A stretch of 64,000 nucleotides of DNA from Streptomyces sp. NBC_00259 (GCF_036181745.1 NZ_CP108080.1:6761501-6825500), one strand, 5' to 3'. Counted from the stretch's first letter, positions 16,337-25,501 are shown. Numbers and translations: made by a program. The notes: generated from the sequence alone by a model not told the origin.

Positions 16337-18030
16337 CCCCGGCCGTCCTGCGCCGGGCCACCCCCGGCGTGCTGTGCGCCCTGGCCCTCCTGGGCCTCCT
16401 GCGCTCCGCCGCGGCCCACCTGTCGCCCGCCGGCCGGCCGGACCCCGCGCCCACGGGCGGGGACGGCGCCGACGGCTGCGGTGAGGCCTGGACCCCCCGG
16501 GGGATCCCCCGACCGCGGACCACGGAGCCCTCACCGGCGACCGTGACCGCCGACGACCGCCCGGGCACGACACCGGGGGGCGTGCCCGGGCCCCCCACCG
16601 AGGACCCCACGCCCACGGCCGCGTCCGGGCGGACGGCAAGCGGCGCGGTTCCGGTGGGACCGGCGGGTGCCACGGCACCGGCGGGACCGGGGGCGGGGGC
16701 GGCTCGTGGCTCCGCCGGGGACGCGCCGTCGGGGGCCGAGCCCGAGCCCGTGTCCACGGCCACGGCAACGGGGCCTGCCTCCGCATCCCGGCCTGCGGCC
16801 GCGCGGACGGCAAGTCCGGCGGGTCCGGCGGGCGCCACGGCGCCGGCGGGACCGGGGGCGGGGGCGGCTCGTGGCTCCGCCGGGGACGCGCCGTCGGGCG
16901 CCGAGTCCGAGCCCGTGTCCACGGCCACGGGGCGCCTCCCCGTATCCCCGCCCGCGGTCGCGCGGACGGGGGGTGCGATGTCCCGCACGGCTCCTTCAGG
17001 CGGAGGGCGGCTCAGGGCGTGGGCGGAACTCCTGCGCGTCTCCGCCCTGTTCACCGTTCCCGGCGACGCTCTCGCGGGCGCGGCCTGCGCGGGAGTGCGC
17101 CCCAATCGCCGAACCGTCCTCGCCATCGGTTCCTCCCTGTGCCTCTACGAAGCCGGCATGGCCCTCAACGACTGGGCCGACCGCGACGAGGACGCCGTCG
17201 ACCGCCCGCACCGTCCCATCCCGTCGGGGCGGATCAGCCCCGCCGCGGCCCTGAGCGCGGCGGGCGCGCTCACCGCGGCCGGGCTGGCCCTGGCCGCCCG
17301 CGCGGGCCGTGCCCCCCTGGCCGTCGCCACGGCTCTGGCGGCGGCCGTCTGGGCGTACGACGTCCACCTGAAGCACACCCCGGCCGGCCCCGCCGCGATG
17401 GCCTCGGCCCGCACCCTGGACCTCCTCCTCGGCGCAACGGCCAGCCAGCCGCGTGCCTTTCGCAGCGCGCTGCCCCACGCGGCCCTGCTCGGCGCCCACA
17501 CCTACGCCGTGACATCGGTGTCGCGCAACGAAACCCAAGGTGGCTCCACCAAGGCCCCCCTCGCGGCGATGGCGACGACCCTCGCCATCGCCGCGATCAC
17601 CGCCCGCGACGCCACCGCCCACCGCTCACCGTGGCGCGCGACCGACCCGGCAACGACACCCGCACGCCCCGGGCAGCACACCCGGCCCGCGGCCCTTGGC
17701 GCGGTCAGGGCCCGGTCCCTGCCCCCGACGCACCCCGCACCGCGCGGAACCGGGGGAGCGCACCCCGCGCACTCCGCGCACCCCGCCGGGCCCGTCGTCG
17801 CCGCCCTCACCACCGCCCTCTACGTCCGCACCGCCCTCACCCCCCTCCTGCACGCCGCCCTCAACCCCTCCCCGCCCCTGACCCAGCGCGCCGTCGGCGC
17901 GGGGATCCGCGCCATGATCCCGCTGCAGGCCGCACTCGCCGCCCGCGCCGGAGCGACCGGCACCGGACTCGCGGTCCTGGGCCTCATCCCCGTCGCCCGC
18001 CGCCTCGCCCGGAAGGTGAGCCCCACATGA
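16333..18030 (+). CDS. eboC: UbiA-type prenyltransferase, EboC-like, with an unusual repeat-rich N-terminal extension
   Basis: From the ATG at 16333, which overlaps the previous stop codon (ATGA), the protein has 565 residues. Residues 1-30 are hydrophobic (LCALALLGLLRSAAA); about 35-215 is Pro/Ala/Gly/Thr-rich low complexity containing a 165-bp (55-residue) duplication. The UbiA core begins near 216 (MSRTAPSGGG, ATG at 16978) and has the prenyl-diphosphate-binding motif NDWADRDEDAVDRP near 280 and about seven membrane segments. A second low-complexity loop sits near 435-490. UbiA enzymes transfer isoprenoids to an acceptor in the membrane. The gene is tightly coupled to an isomerase-fold gene downstream (ATGA, 18027-18030). 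The true start could be 16333 or 16978. Confidence 0.85.
   Translation: MTPAVLRRATPGVLCALALLGLLRSAAAHLSPAGRPDPAPTGGDGADGCGEAWTPRGIPRPRTTEPSPATVTADDRPGTTPGGVPGPPTEDPTPTAASGRTASGAVPVGPAGATAPAGPGAGAARGSAGDAPSGAEPEPVSTATATGPASASRPAAARTASPAGPAGATAPAGPGAGAARGSAGDAPSGAESEPVSTATGRLPVSPPAVARTGGAMSRTAPSGGGRLRAWAELLRVSALFTVPGDALAGAACAGVRPNRRTVLAIGSSLCLYEAGMALNDWADRDEDAVDRPHRPIPSGRISPAAALSAAGALTAAGLALAARAGRAPLAVATALAAAVWAYDVHLKHTPAGPAAMASARTLDLLLGATASQPRAFRSALPHAALLGAHTYAVTSVSRNETQGGSTKAPLAAMATTLAIAAITARDATAHRSPWRATDPATTPARPGQHTRPAALGAVRARSLPPTHPAPRGTGGAHPAHSAHPAGPVVAALTTALYVRTALTPLLHAALNPSPPLTQRAVGAGIRAMIPLQAALAARAGATGTGLAVLGLIPVARRLARKVSPT
16629..16931 (+). repeat. 165-bp-period direct duplication inside the EboC N-terminal extension
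   Basis: The block starting with CGGACGGCAAG near 16630 recurs near 16803. The best-conserved part, 16669-16766, matches 16834-16931 with only a few differences and encodes GATAPAGPGAGAARG twice. The copies keep frame. This points to recent in-frame duplication within a low-complexity segment. Confidence 0.8.
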
Positions 18031-18893
18031 GCCTGCGCCTCGGCTACGGAACCAACGGCCTCACCGACCTCCGTCTCGACGACGCCCTCGTCCTCCTCGC
18101 CGACCTCGGCTACGACGGCGTCGGCCTCACCCTCGACCACATGCACCTCGACCCCCTCGCCCCCGACCTCGGCCCCCGCACCCGCCGTCTCGCGGGCCGC
18201 CTCGCCGACCTGGGGCTCGAGGTCACCGTCGAGACCGGCGCCCGCTATGTCCTCGACCCGCGCCGCAAGCACGGCCCGTCCCTCCTCGATCCGGACCCGG
18301 AGGCCCGCGCCGCCCGCACCGCGCTCCTCCTGCGCGCCGTGCAGGTCGCCGCGGACCTCGGCGCCCACGCCGTGCACTGCTTCAGCGGCATCACCCCGGA
18401 CGCCACCTCGCCCGACACCGCCTGGCAGCGCCTCGCAGCCGCCCTCACGCCCGTCCTCGACGCCGCCGCCACGGCCCGTGTCCCTCTCGCCGTCGAACCC
18501 GAACCCGGCCATCTCCTCGCCACCCTCGACGACTTCCACCACCTCCGCTCCCTCCTCGGCGACCCCGAACCCCTCGGGCTCACCCTCGACATCGGCCACT
18601 GCCAGTGCCTGGAACCGGCAACCCCCGCCGAGTGCGTCAAACAGGCCGCGCCCTGGCTACGGCACGTCCAGATCGAGGACATGCGTCGCGGCGTCCACGA
18701 ACACCTCCCCTTCGGCGACGGCGAGATCGACTTCCCGCCCGTCCTCGACGCCCTCGCCGCCACCGGCTACCAGGGGCTGACCGTCGTCGAACTGCCCCGC
18801 CACTCCCACGCAGGCCCCGAACTCGCCCGTGCCTCCATCGAGTTCCTCCGCTCCCACACGCCCACGAACGGAGCACCCGCATGGCGATCCTGA
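18027..18893 (+). CDS. sugar phosphate isomerase/epimerase family protein in the Ebo-like operon
   Basis: This cytosolic TIM-barrel protein has 288 residues, with its start overlapping the prenyltransferase stop (ATGA). Motifs: LADLGYDGVGLTLDHMH near residue 28, ALAVEPEPGHLL-like metal-site region near 155, LTLDIGHCQC near 188 and HVQIEDM near 212, typical of xylose-isomerase-like barrels with a divalent metal. It overlaps the EboA start at 18881. It presumably isomerises or cleaves an operon intermediate made by the cyclase. The substrate is not predictable. The window holds three other isomerase-like TIM-barrel genes (10071, 20333, 22967). Confidence 0.88.
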   Translation: MSLRLGYGTNGLTDLRLDDALVLLADLGYDGVGLTLDHMHLDPLAPDLGPRTRRLAGRLADLGLEVTVETGARYVLDPRRKHGPSLLDPDPEARAARTALLLRAVQVAADLGAHAVHCFSGITPDATSPDTAWQRLAAALTPVLDAAATARVPLAVEPEPGHLLATLDDFHHLRSLLGDPEPLGLTLDIGHCQCLEPATPAECVKQAAPWLRHVQIEDMRRGVHEHLPFGDGEIDFPPVLDALAATGYQGLTVVELPRHSHAGPELARASIEFLRSHTPTNGAPAWRS

Positions 18894-19471
18894 CCCGCGA
18901 GGAACTCGACACCCGGCTCGACGGCGCCGCCCGGGCCTGGCTCCACGAAGCCCTCGCCGAAGCCGCCCACTGCGCCCCCGTCTGGGAGCTGCGCTTCGCC
19001 ACCGCCGGCCGCCACTGCGGCCAGGACCACGCCGACTCCGTACGCACCCACCTCCTCCGCGAAGCCCACGCGGACGCCCCGACCCTCACCCGCCTCTACC
19101 AGCAGGGCACCGCCGCCGAACGCCGCGCCGTCCTCCTCGCCCTGCCCCATCTCGCACCCGACCCCGCCGCCGGCCTCCCCCTCGTCGAGGACGCCCTGCG
19201 CACCAACGACACCCGGCTCGTCGCCGCCGCCGTCGGCCCCTACGCCGCCGAGCACCTCCCCGCGCACTCCTGGCGTCACGCCGTCCTGAAGTGCCTGTTC
19301 ACCGGGGTGCCCCTCGACACCGCCGACGGCCTCGAACGCCGCGCCCACGGCGACACCGAACTCGCCCGGATGCTCGCCGACTACGCCGCGGAACGCACCG
19401 CCGCCGGCCGCCCCGTCCCCGCCGACCTCCACCGCGTCCTCGCCCTGACGTCCCCCACGGAGGAGTCCTGA
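18881..19471 (+). CDS. eboA: EboA-domain protein
   Basis: The 196-residue soluble, helix-rich protein (MAILTREELDTRLDGAARAW) matches the EboA pattern: repeated Ala/Leu-rich helices resembling HEAT/armadillo units and the conserved stretch WRHAVLKCLFTGVPL near residue 130. No catalytic motif is visible. It overlaps the preceding gene by 13 bases and its TGA shares one base with the ATG of the TatD-like gene, so expression is tightly coupled. In cyanobacteria the ebo operon is needed for export of the scytonemin monomer; the biochemical role of EboA is unknown. Confidence 0.82.
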   Translation: MAILTREELDTRLDGAARAWLHEALAEAAHCAPVWELRFATAGRHCGQDHADSVRTHLLREAHADAPTLTRLYQQGTAAERRAVLLALPHLAPDPAAGLPLVEDALRTNDTRLVAAAVGPYAAEHLPAHSWRHAVLKCLFTGVPLDTADGLERRAHGDTELARMLADYAAERTAAGRPVPADLHRVLALTSPTEES

Positions 19472-20319
19472 TGCGTATCTTCGACCCCCACATCCACATG
19501 ACCTCCCGCACCACGGACGACTACCAGGCGATGTACGCCGCGGGTGTCCGCGCCCTCGTCGAACCCTCCTTCTGGCTCGGCCAGCCCCGCACCTCACCCG
19601 CCTCCTTCTTCGACTACTTCGACTCCCTCCTCGGCTGGGAACCCTTCCGCGCCGCCCAGTACGGCATCGCCCACCACTGCACCATCGCCCTCAACCCGAA
19701 AGAGGCCAACGACCCCCGCTGCACCCCCGTCCTCGACGCACTGCCCCGCTACCTCGTCAAGGACAACGTCGTCGCCGTCGGCGAGATCGGCTACGACTCC
19801 ATGACGCCGGCCGAGGACACCGCCCTCGCCGCCCAGCTCCAGCTCGCCGCCGACCACGGACTGCCCGCACTCGTCCACACCCCGCACCGCGACAAACTCG
19901 CCGGCCTGCACCGCACCATCGACGCCGTCCGCGAGTCCGCACTCGCCCCCGAACGGGTCCTCCTCGACCACCTCAACGAGACGACGGTGAAGGACGCCGC
20001 CGACAGCGGCTGCTGGCTCGGGTTCTCCATCTACCCCGACACCAAGATGGACGAGGACCGCATGGTCGCCATCCTCAAGAACCACGGACTGGAGCGTGTC
20101 CTGGTCAACTCGGCCGCAGACTGGGGCAAGAGCGACCCGCTGAAGACCCGCAGGACCGCCGACGCCATGCTCGCCGCCGGATTCACCGACGACGACGTCG
20201 ACCGGGTGCTGTGGCGCAACCCCGTCGCCTTCTACGGGCAGAGCGGCCGCCTCCAGCTCGACGTCCCGGCCCCCGAGGCCCTGCACGAGGGCAACTCCAT
20301 CCTCCGCGGCGGAGAATGA
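19471..20319 (+). CDS. eboB: TatD-like metal-dependent hydrolase, EboB-like
   Basis: The protein has 282 residues. The amidohydrolase/TatD metal-site motifs are all present: DPHIHM at the N terminus, AVGEIGYD near residue 107, LVHTPHR near 133, LDHLNE near 165 and NSAADWGKSDP near 212. This is a single-domain TIM-barrel hydrolase, cytosolic (no signal). TatD relatives hydrolyse phosphoester or amide bonds; in Ebo clusters this position is EboB. The start shares one base with the EboA stop. A clear GGAGG site (CGGAGGAGTCCTG) lies just upstream. Confidence 0.87.
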   Translation: MRIFDPHIHMTSRTTDDYQAMYAAGVRALVEPSFWLGQPRTSPASFFDYFDSLLGWEPFRAAQYGIAHHCTIALNPKEANDPRCTPVLDALPRYLVKDNVVAVGEIGYDSMTPAEDTALAAQLQLAADHGLPALVHTPHRDKLAGLHRTIDAVRESALAPERVLLDHLNETTVKDAADSGCWLGFSIYPDTKMDEDRMVAILKNHGLERVLVNSAADWGKSDPLKTRRTADAMLAAGFTDDDVDRVLWRNPVAFYGQSGRLQLDVPAPEALHEGNSILRGGE

Positions 20320-20332
20320 GGAGGCGAGACCC

Positions 20333-21532
20333 ATGCGCTTCCGCCACCCCGACGGCACCACGGTGCACCTGTCCTACTGCACCAACGTCCATCCCGCCGA
20401 AACCCTCGACGGTGTCCTCGCCCAGCTCCGCGACCACTGCGAACCCGTCCGCAAACGCCTCGGCCGTGACCGGCTCGGCATCGGCCTGTGGCTCGCCAGG
20501 GCAGCTGCCCGGGCCCTGGTCACCGACCCGGCGGCACTGCGCGGCCTGCGCGCCGAACTCGACCGCCGCGGACTGGAGGTCGTCACCCTCAACGGCTTCC
20601 CGTACGAAGGCTTCGGCGCCGACGAGGTCAAGTACCGCGTCTACCGGCCCGACTGGGCCGAACCGGAACGCCTCGCCCACACCGGAGACCTGGCCCGTCT
20701 CCTCGCCGCACTGCTGCCCGACGATGTCACCGAAGGGTCCGTCTCCACCCTCCCGCTGGCCTGGCGCACCCGCTACGACGAACACGCCGCCACCACCGCC
20801 CACACCGCACTGACCACCCTCGCCGAACGTCTCGACGCACTCGAGGAACTCACCGGCAAATCCATCCGGATCGCCCTCGAACCCGAACCGGGCTGCGTCG
20901 TCGAGACCACCGCCGACGCCATCCGCCCCCTCGCCGCCATAGCGAGCCCCCGCATCGGCATCTGCATCGACACCTGCCACCTCGCCACCTCCTTCGAAGA
21001 ACCCGGACCCGCGATCCACGCCCTCACCACCGCGGGCATCACCATCCCCAAAGCGCAGCTCTCCGCCGCCCTGCACGCAGAACACCCCCATCTCCCCGAC
21101 GTACGCGACGCCCTCGCCGCCTTCGCCGAACCCCGCTTCCTCCACCAGACCCGCACCCTGCCCCGGGCCCGCCGCCCGGGACAGCCGCCCACCGCCGCCG
21201 GACTGCGCGGCACCGACGACCTCCACGAGGCCCTCGCCGCCGACACCCTCCCCGACGCCACCCCCTGGCGCGCCCACTTCCACGTCCCCCTGCACGCGCC
21301 GCCCGCCCCGCCGCTCACCTCCACCCTCCCCGTGCTGTGCGACACCCTGGCCCGCCTCGTCGGCGGCCCCACCCCGCTCACCCGCCATCTCGAGGTCGAG
21401 ACGTACACCTGGCAGGCACTCCCCGAGGAGCTGCGCCCCCGCAGCCGCGCCCAACTCGCCGACGGAATCGCCGCCGAACTCACCCTCGCCCGTGACCTGC
21501 TCACCGACCTCGGCCTCAAGGAACTGCCATGA
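20333..21532 (+). CDS. eboE: EboE-like metabolite traffic protein (isomerase-fold TIM barrel)
   Basis: The protein has 399 residues. The N-terminal motif LSYCTNVHPAETLDGVL is characteristic of EboE. TIM-barrel metal-site segments appear as ALEPEPGC near residue 185, GICIDTCHLA near 217 and HFHVPLHAP near 320, with HLEVETYTW near 362. An excellent GAGGAGG ribosome site lies 10 bases before ATG, and the stop overlaps EboF (ATGA, 21529-21532). In other bacteria EboE is part of the conserved ebo set; it is probably a metal-dependent isomerase or lyase acting on the pathway intermediate, though no reaction is established. Confidence 0.87.
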   Translation: MRFRHPDGTTVHLSYCTNVHPAETLDGVLAQLRDHCEPVRKRLGRDRLGIGLWLARAAARALVTDPAALRGLRAELDRRGLEVVTLNGFPYEGFGADEVKYRVYRPDWAEPERLAHTGDLARLLAALLPDDVTEGSVSTLPLAWRTRYDEHAATTAHTALTTLAERLDALEELTGKSIRIALEPEPGCVVETTADAIRPLAAIASPRIGICIDTCHLATSFEEPGPAIHALTTAGITIPKAQLSAALHAEHPHLPDVRDALAAFAEPRFLHQTRTLPRARRPGQPPTAAGLRGTDDLHEALAADTLPDATPWRAHFHVPLHAPPAPPLTSTLPVLCDTLARLVGGPTPLTRHLEVETYTWQALPEELRPRSRAQLADGIAAELTLARDLLTDLGLKELP

Positions 21533-22932
21533 GCGACACCACCCCCGCCGACACCGCACGCCCCACCCCCCTTCTCGTCCTGGACGTCGTCGGACTCACC
21601 CCCCAGCTGCTGAACCACATGCCTCACCTGAAACGCCTTGCCGCCGCCGGCTCACAGGCCCCGCTCGGGACCGTGCTGCCCGCCGTCACCTGCGCGGCCC
21701 AGTCGACGTTCCTCACCGGCACCCTCCCCTCCGAACACGGCATCGTCGGCAACGGCTGGTACTTCCGCGAACTCGGCGACGTCCTGCTGTGGCGGCAGCA
21801 CAACGGACTCGTCGCCGGCGACAAACTCTGGGACGCCGCCCGCCGCGCCCACCCCGGCTACACCGTCGCCAACATCTGCTGGTGGTACGCCATGGGCGCC
21901 GACACCGACATCACCGTCACCCCCCGCCCCGTCTACTACGCCGACGGCCGCAAGGAACCCGACTGCTACACCCGGCCGCCCGCCCTCCACGACGAACTCA
22001 CCGACAGATTCGGCACCTTCCCCCTCTTCCACTTCTGGGGACCCGGAGCCGACATCGTCTCCAGCCGCTGGATCATCGACGCCACCCGCCACATCCTGCG
22101 CACCCGCACCCCCGATCTCGCGCTCTGCTACCTCCCGCACCTCGACTACGACCTCCAGCGGTACGGCCCCGACGACCCCCGCTCCCACCGGGCGGCCGCC
22201 GACCTCGACACGGCCATGGCCCCCCTCCTCGACGACGCCGCCGGCGAAGGCCGCACCGTCGTCGCCCTCTCCGAATACGGCATCACCCGCGTCAGCCGGC
22301 ACATCGACATCAACCGCGAACTACGGCGCGCAGGGCTCCTCGAAGTCCACACCCAGGACGGCATGGAATACCTCGACGCGATGGCATCGCGCGCCTTCGC
22401 CGTCGCCGACCACCAGCTCGCGCATGTCTACGTACGCCGCCCCGAGGACCTCGACGCCACCCGCGAAGCCCTCAGCGGACTCGCCGGCATCGCCGAACTC
22501 CTCGACGACGAAGGCAAGAAGACCCACGGCCTCGACCATCCGCGCTCCGGCGAACTCGTCGCCGTCGCCGACCCCGACGCCTGGTTCACGTACTACTACT
22601 GGCTCGACGACACCAAGGCACCCGACTTCGCCCAGCTCGTCGAGATCCACCGCAAACCCGGCTACGACCCCGTCGAACTGTTCATGGACCCCGAAGACCC
22701 CTACGTCCGCGTCAAGGCCGCAACGGCCCTCGCCCGCAAGAAACTCGGCATGCGCTACCGCATGGCGGTCGTACCGCTCGACCCCTCACCTATTCGCGGC
22801 AGCCATGGCCGCCTCCCCACGAGCGATGACGAAGGTCCGCTCATTCTGTGCTCCACCCCCCGCGCCGTAACAGGCCGCGTCGCGGCCACCGATGTGAAGT
22901 CCCTGCTCCTTCACCTCGCCGGACTCCACTGA
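21529..22932 (+). CDS. eboF: alkaline-phosphatase-superfamily phosphodiesterase/pyrophosphatase, EboF-like
   Basis: The protein has 467 residues. The N-terminal LVLDVVGLTP strand and the nucleophile loop AVTCAAQSTFLTG (Thr near residue 51) identify the nucleotide-pyrophosphatase/phosphodiesterase class; metal-site residues are plausible in LPHLDYDLQRYGP near 205 and ALSEYGIT near 246. There is no signal peptide, so it is cytosolic. It closes the coupled set of seven genes; hydrolysis of a phosphodiester or diphosphate intermediate is likely. The last about 45 residues are encoded by DNA slightly less GC-biased than the rest. It overlaps EboE by four bases; the next gene follows after 34 bases. 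Confidence 0.86.
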   Translation: MSDTTPADTARPTPLLVLDVVGLTPQLLNHMPHLKRLAAAGSQAPLGTVLPAVTCAAQSTFLTGTLPSEHGIVGNGWYFRELGDVLLWRQHNGLVAGDKLWDAARRAHPGYTVANICWWYAMGADTDITVTPRPVYYADGRKEPDCYTRPPALHDELTDRFGTFPLFHFWGPGADIVSSRWIIDATRHILRTRTPDLALCYLPHLDYDLQRYGPDDPRSHRAAADLDTAMAPLLDDAAGEGRTVVALSEYGITRVSRHIDINRELRRAGLLEVHTQDGMEYLDAMASRAFAVADHQLAHVYVRRPEDLDATREALSGLAGIAELLDDEGKKTHGLDHPRSGELVAVADPDAWFTYYYWLDDTKAPDFAQLVEIHRKPGYDPVELFMDPEDPYVRVKAATALARKKLGMRYRMAVVPLDPSPIRGSHGRLPTSDDEGPLILCSTPRAVTGRVAATDVKSLLLHLAGLH

Positions 22933-22966
22933 AGCACACTCCACTGACAACGAGGAGTTATCCACC

Positions 22967-23998
22967 ATGAGCCGCACGAGCAAGCACACCGATCCCGAGC
23001 TCAGCCGCAAGCTCACCAGACGCGGCATGCTCGGCGTCGCCGCCGGAGCGAGCGCCGCAGCCCTCCTCGGCGCCACCGCCCCCACCGCCGCCGCCCACGG
23101 CAAGGGCCACGGCCGCCCCGTCCTGCCCCCCGGCCGCCTCGGCATCCAGCTCTACTCACTGCGCGACAAGGTCTCCACCCTCGGCTTCGCCGCCGTCTTC
23201 GCCGAACTCGAGAAGTACGGCTACGACGAGGTCGAGTACGCCGGCTACACCCAGGGCTCCGCCGGAGCCATCACCCTGGAGCAGCTGCGCCGCCTCACCC
23301 GCGACCACGGACTGCGCGCCATCGGCAGCCACGTCGGCTACTACAACGACGGTGACCCGAACGCGTACACCTTCGCCCAGAACCTCGACAAGGTCCTCGA
23401 CGACGCCCAGGCCCTCGGCCTCAAGCACATCGGCACCGCATCAGGACCCTGGCGCTACGGCGCCACCGTCGACGGCTGGAAGCGCTGCGCCGAGGAGTTC
23501 AACCAGTACGGCGCCGCCGCCAGGGCCCGCGGCATGAAGTTCTACCAGCACAACCACGCCGAGGAATTCTCCTTCGCCACCGACAGGCCCGACGTACGGC
23601 TCTACGACGTACTCCTCGCCGAGACCGATCCCGACCTCGTGTACCTGGAGATGGACATCTACTGGGCCTACGCCGGCCAGTTCCGCTTCTCCAAGCGCGT
23701 CGACGGCACCCCGGCCCCCTTCGACCCGCTGCGCTACGTCCTCAAGCAGCCCGACCGCTACCCGCTCTTCCACGTCAAGGACGGCGAACACGACGACTCC
23801 GCCCGCGACGGCTACCGAATGGTGGACGTCGGGGACGGAGACATCGACTACAAGCGGTTCATCTCGGCCGTGACCCGCACCCGCGGGGGCCGCCTCGACC
23901 ACCACTGGCAGGCCGAGCACGACAACCCCGTCGAGTCGTTCACCTTCGCCCGGAAGTCGAGCGCACACCTCCACTCGCTCCGGGAAAAGGACTGCTAG
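22967..23998 (+). CDS. Tat-exported sugar phosphate isomerase/epimerase family protein
   Basis: The protein has 343 residues. The N terminus is a Tat signal (KLTRRGMLGVAAGASAAAL) ending near residue 45, so this barrel acts outside the membrane, unlike its cytosolic relatives upstream. Core motifs: GIQLYSLRDKV near 55, HIGTASGPWRYG near 155, YQHNHAEEF near 195, YLEMDIYWAYAG near 223 and PLFHVKDGEHD near 267. These match xylose-isomerase-like enzymes that process oxidised glycosides. A 34-base gap with GAGGAG follows EboF, so it is probably the last gene of the operon. Its stop overlaps, tail to tail, the stop of the OFA transporter (shared CTAG). Confidence 0.9.
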   Translation: MSRTSKHTDPELSRKLTRRGMLGVAAGASAAALLGATAPTAAAHGKGHGRPVLPPGRLGIQLYSLRDKVSTLGFAAVFAELEKYGYDEVEYAGYTQGSAGAITLEQLRRLTRDHGLRAIGSHVGYYNDGDPNAYTFAQNLDKVLDDAQALGLKHIGTASGPWRYGATVDGWKRCAEEFNQYGAAARARGMKFYQHNHAEEFSFATDRPDVRLYDVLLAETDPDLVYLEMDIYWAYAGQFRFSKRVDGTPAPFDPLRYVLKQPDRYPLFHVKDGEHDDSARDGYRMVDVGDGDIDYKRFISAVTRTRGGRLDHHWQAEHDNPVESFTFARKSSAHLHSLREKDC

Positions 23999-25383
23999 AC
24001 CACATCACGGCTGATCGGCTGCGGGTTCGCCTGAATACGGCGGGCCCGCGGCCGCCCCGGCGCATGAAGGAACAACGCCACCACACCGGCGAACAACGAG
24101 ATCGACCCGGCCAGGACGAACGCGCCCTCATAACCCCACGCGCCCACCACCACGGCCCCCATGCCCGACCCCAGCAGCCCGGACACCAGCTTCGAGCTGT
24201 ACACCAGCCCGTAGTTCGACGCGTTGTTGTTCTCACCGAAGTAGTCCGCCGTCATCGCCGCGAACATCGGGAAGATCGCGCCGCCGCCGAATCCGGAAAT
24301 GCTGGAGAACAACAGGAACAACGGCAGATTGCTGATGCTGCCCGACCACAGAATGCCGTACTGGGACAACCCCAGCACCACACACACGAAGATCAGGCAC
24401 TGCTTACGGCCGTACCGGTCCGACAGCCAGCCGATCACACCCCGTCCCGTGCCGTTCACGATCGCCTTCAGCGACATCGCCGTCGCCACGATCCCGCCCG
24501 CGAACCCCGCCTCGTCACCGAACGGCACCTGGAACGCGATACCGAAGATGTTCACACCCGAGGTGCACAGCAGACAGAACCACATCAACGCCACCCGGCC
24601 CGTACGCCAGGCCTCCGTCGGCGTGTACTGCTTCACCGCCGGCGGATTCTTCTCCAGCGCCCGCCGCGCCCGCGGATCGTCCGGCTTCCGCAGCGGATCC
24701 ACCTCGGCCGGCCACCAGTTCTTCGGCGGGTCCTGGAAGAAGTGACCGGAAACGGCCACCACGCCCGCCAGGAACACACCCACCGACACCAGCACCCAAC
24801 GGAAGTTCGTCAGATCCATAAAGCCGGTGAAGATGAACACGAACGGCACCGAACCATAGGCGAAACCACCGTTGACGAAACCGGTCTTGCCGCCCTTGCG
24901 CTCCGGATACCACTTGCCGACCATGTTCACGCACGTCGCGTACACCATGCCCGCGCCCATACCGCTGAACATGCCGAAACCGACGTACGCCACCACCACG
25001 TGCGGCGCGAACGCGAGCGACAGATAACCCAGCAAGGTGCCCACAGCACCCAGCATCATCGCCCAACGCGCCGGCAGCTTCCCGCTCTCCCGCAGCTTGC
25101 CCGCCGGGAAAGCCACCGCCGCCTGGAAGAACACCCACACCCCGAGCATCCAGAAAATGTGCTGGTTGCTCCACTGATGCGCCGTGTGCAGAGTCTCCTC
25201 GGCGGACGCGAACGCGTACTCCGCCGAACTGATGCCCATCATGCCGACCCACGGCAGAATGACCATCCACTTGCGTTTGCGGCCCATGATGTCGACATCG
25301 GACTCACCGATGCGGTACACCCGGCCGTTGGCGTCCGTCACCTCCCTGTAAGGGACGGGCGTGGAGATGTCTGTCGTCGCCAT
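23995..25383 (-). CDS. OFA-family MFS transporter (oxalate/formate antiporter type)
   Basis: The start at 25383 gives 462 residues beginning MATTDISTPV; an AAGGG site lies about 10 bases upstream. About 12 membrane helices follow a 40-residue cytosolic tail. MFS loop motifs include GWLSDRYGRKQ near residue 340 and KWYPERKGGKTG near 180, both usual in OFA members. Gene context (CoA transferase, oxalyl-CoA-decarboxylase-like enzyme, acyl-CoA ligase on the same strand) supports oxalate uptake coupled to formate or another monocarboxylate. It is the last gene of the minus-strand group, separated by 118 bases from the ligase gene. Confidence 0.9.
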   Translation of the reverse strand: MATTDISTPVPYREVTDANGRVYRIGESDVDIMGRKRKWMVILPWVGMMGISSAEYAFASAEETLHTAHQWSNQHIFWMLGVWVFFQAAVAFPAGKLRESGKLPARWAMMLGAVGTLLGYLSLAFAPHVVVAYVGFGMFSGMGAGMVYATCVNMVGKWYPERKGGKTGFVNGGFAYGSVPFVFIFTGFMDLTNFRWVLVSVGVFLAGVVAVSGHFFQDPPKNWWPAEVDPLRKPDDPRARRALEKNPPAVKQYTPTEAWRTGRVALMWFCLLCTSGVNIFGIAFQVPFGDEAGFAGGIVATAMSLKAIVNGTGRGVIGWLSDRYGRKQCLIFVCVVLGLSQYGILWSGSISNLPLFLLFSSISGFGGGAIFPMFAAMTADYFGENNNASNYGLVYSSKLVSGLLGSGMGAVVVGAWGYEGAFVLAGSISLFAGVVALFLHAPGRPRARRIQANPQPISRDVV

Positions 25384-25501
25384 GTCGATCGAACCCTTCG
25401 CGTCGAAGAAGCCAGGCCAGCGCCCCCTGTCCGTACTCTTCGTGCCGGAGCCCGCGGCAAGCGGAAAGCCACGGGCCCCGTGGGCCGTACCGTCACTCAG
25501 C

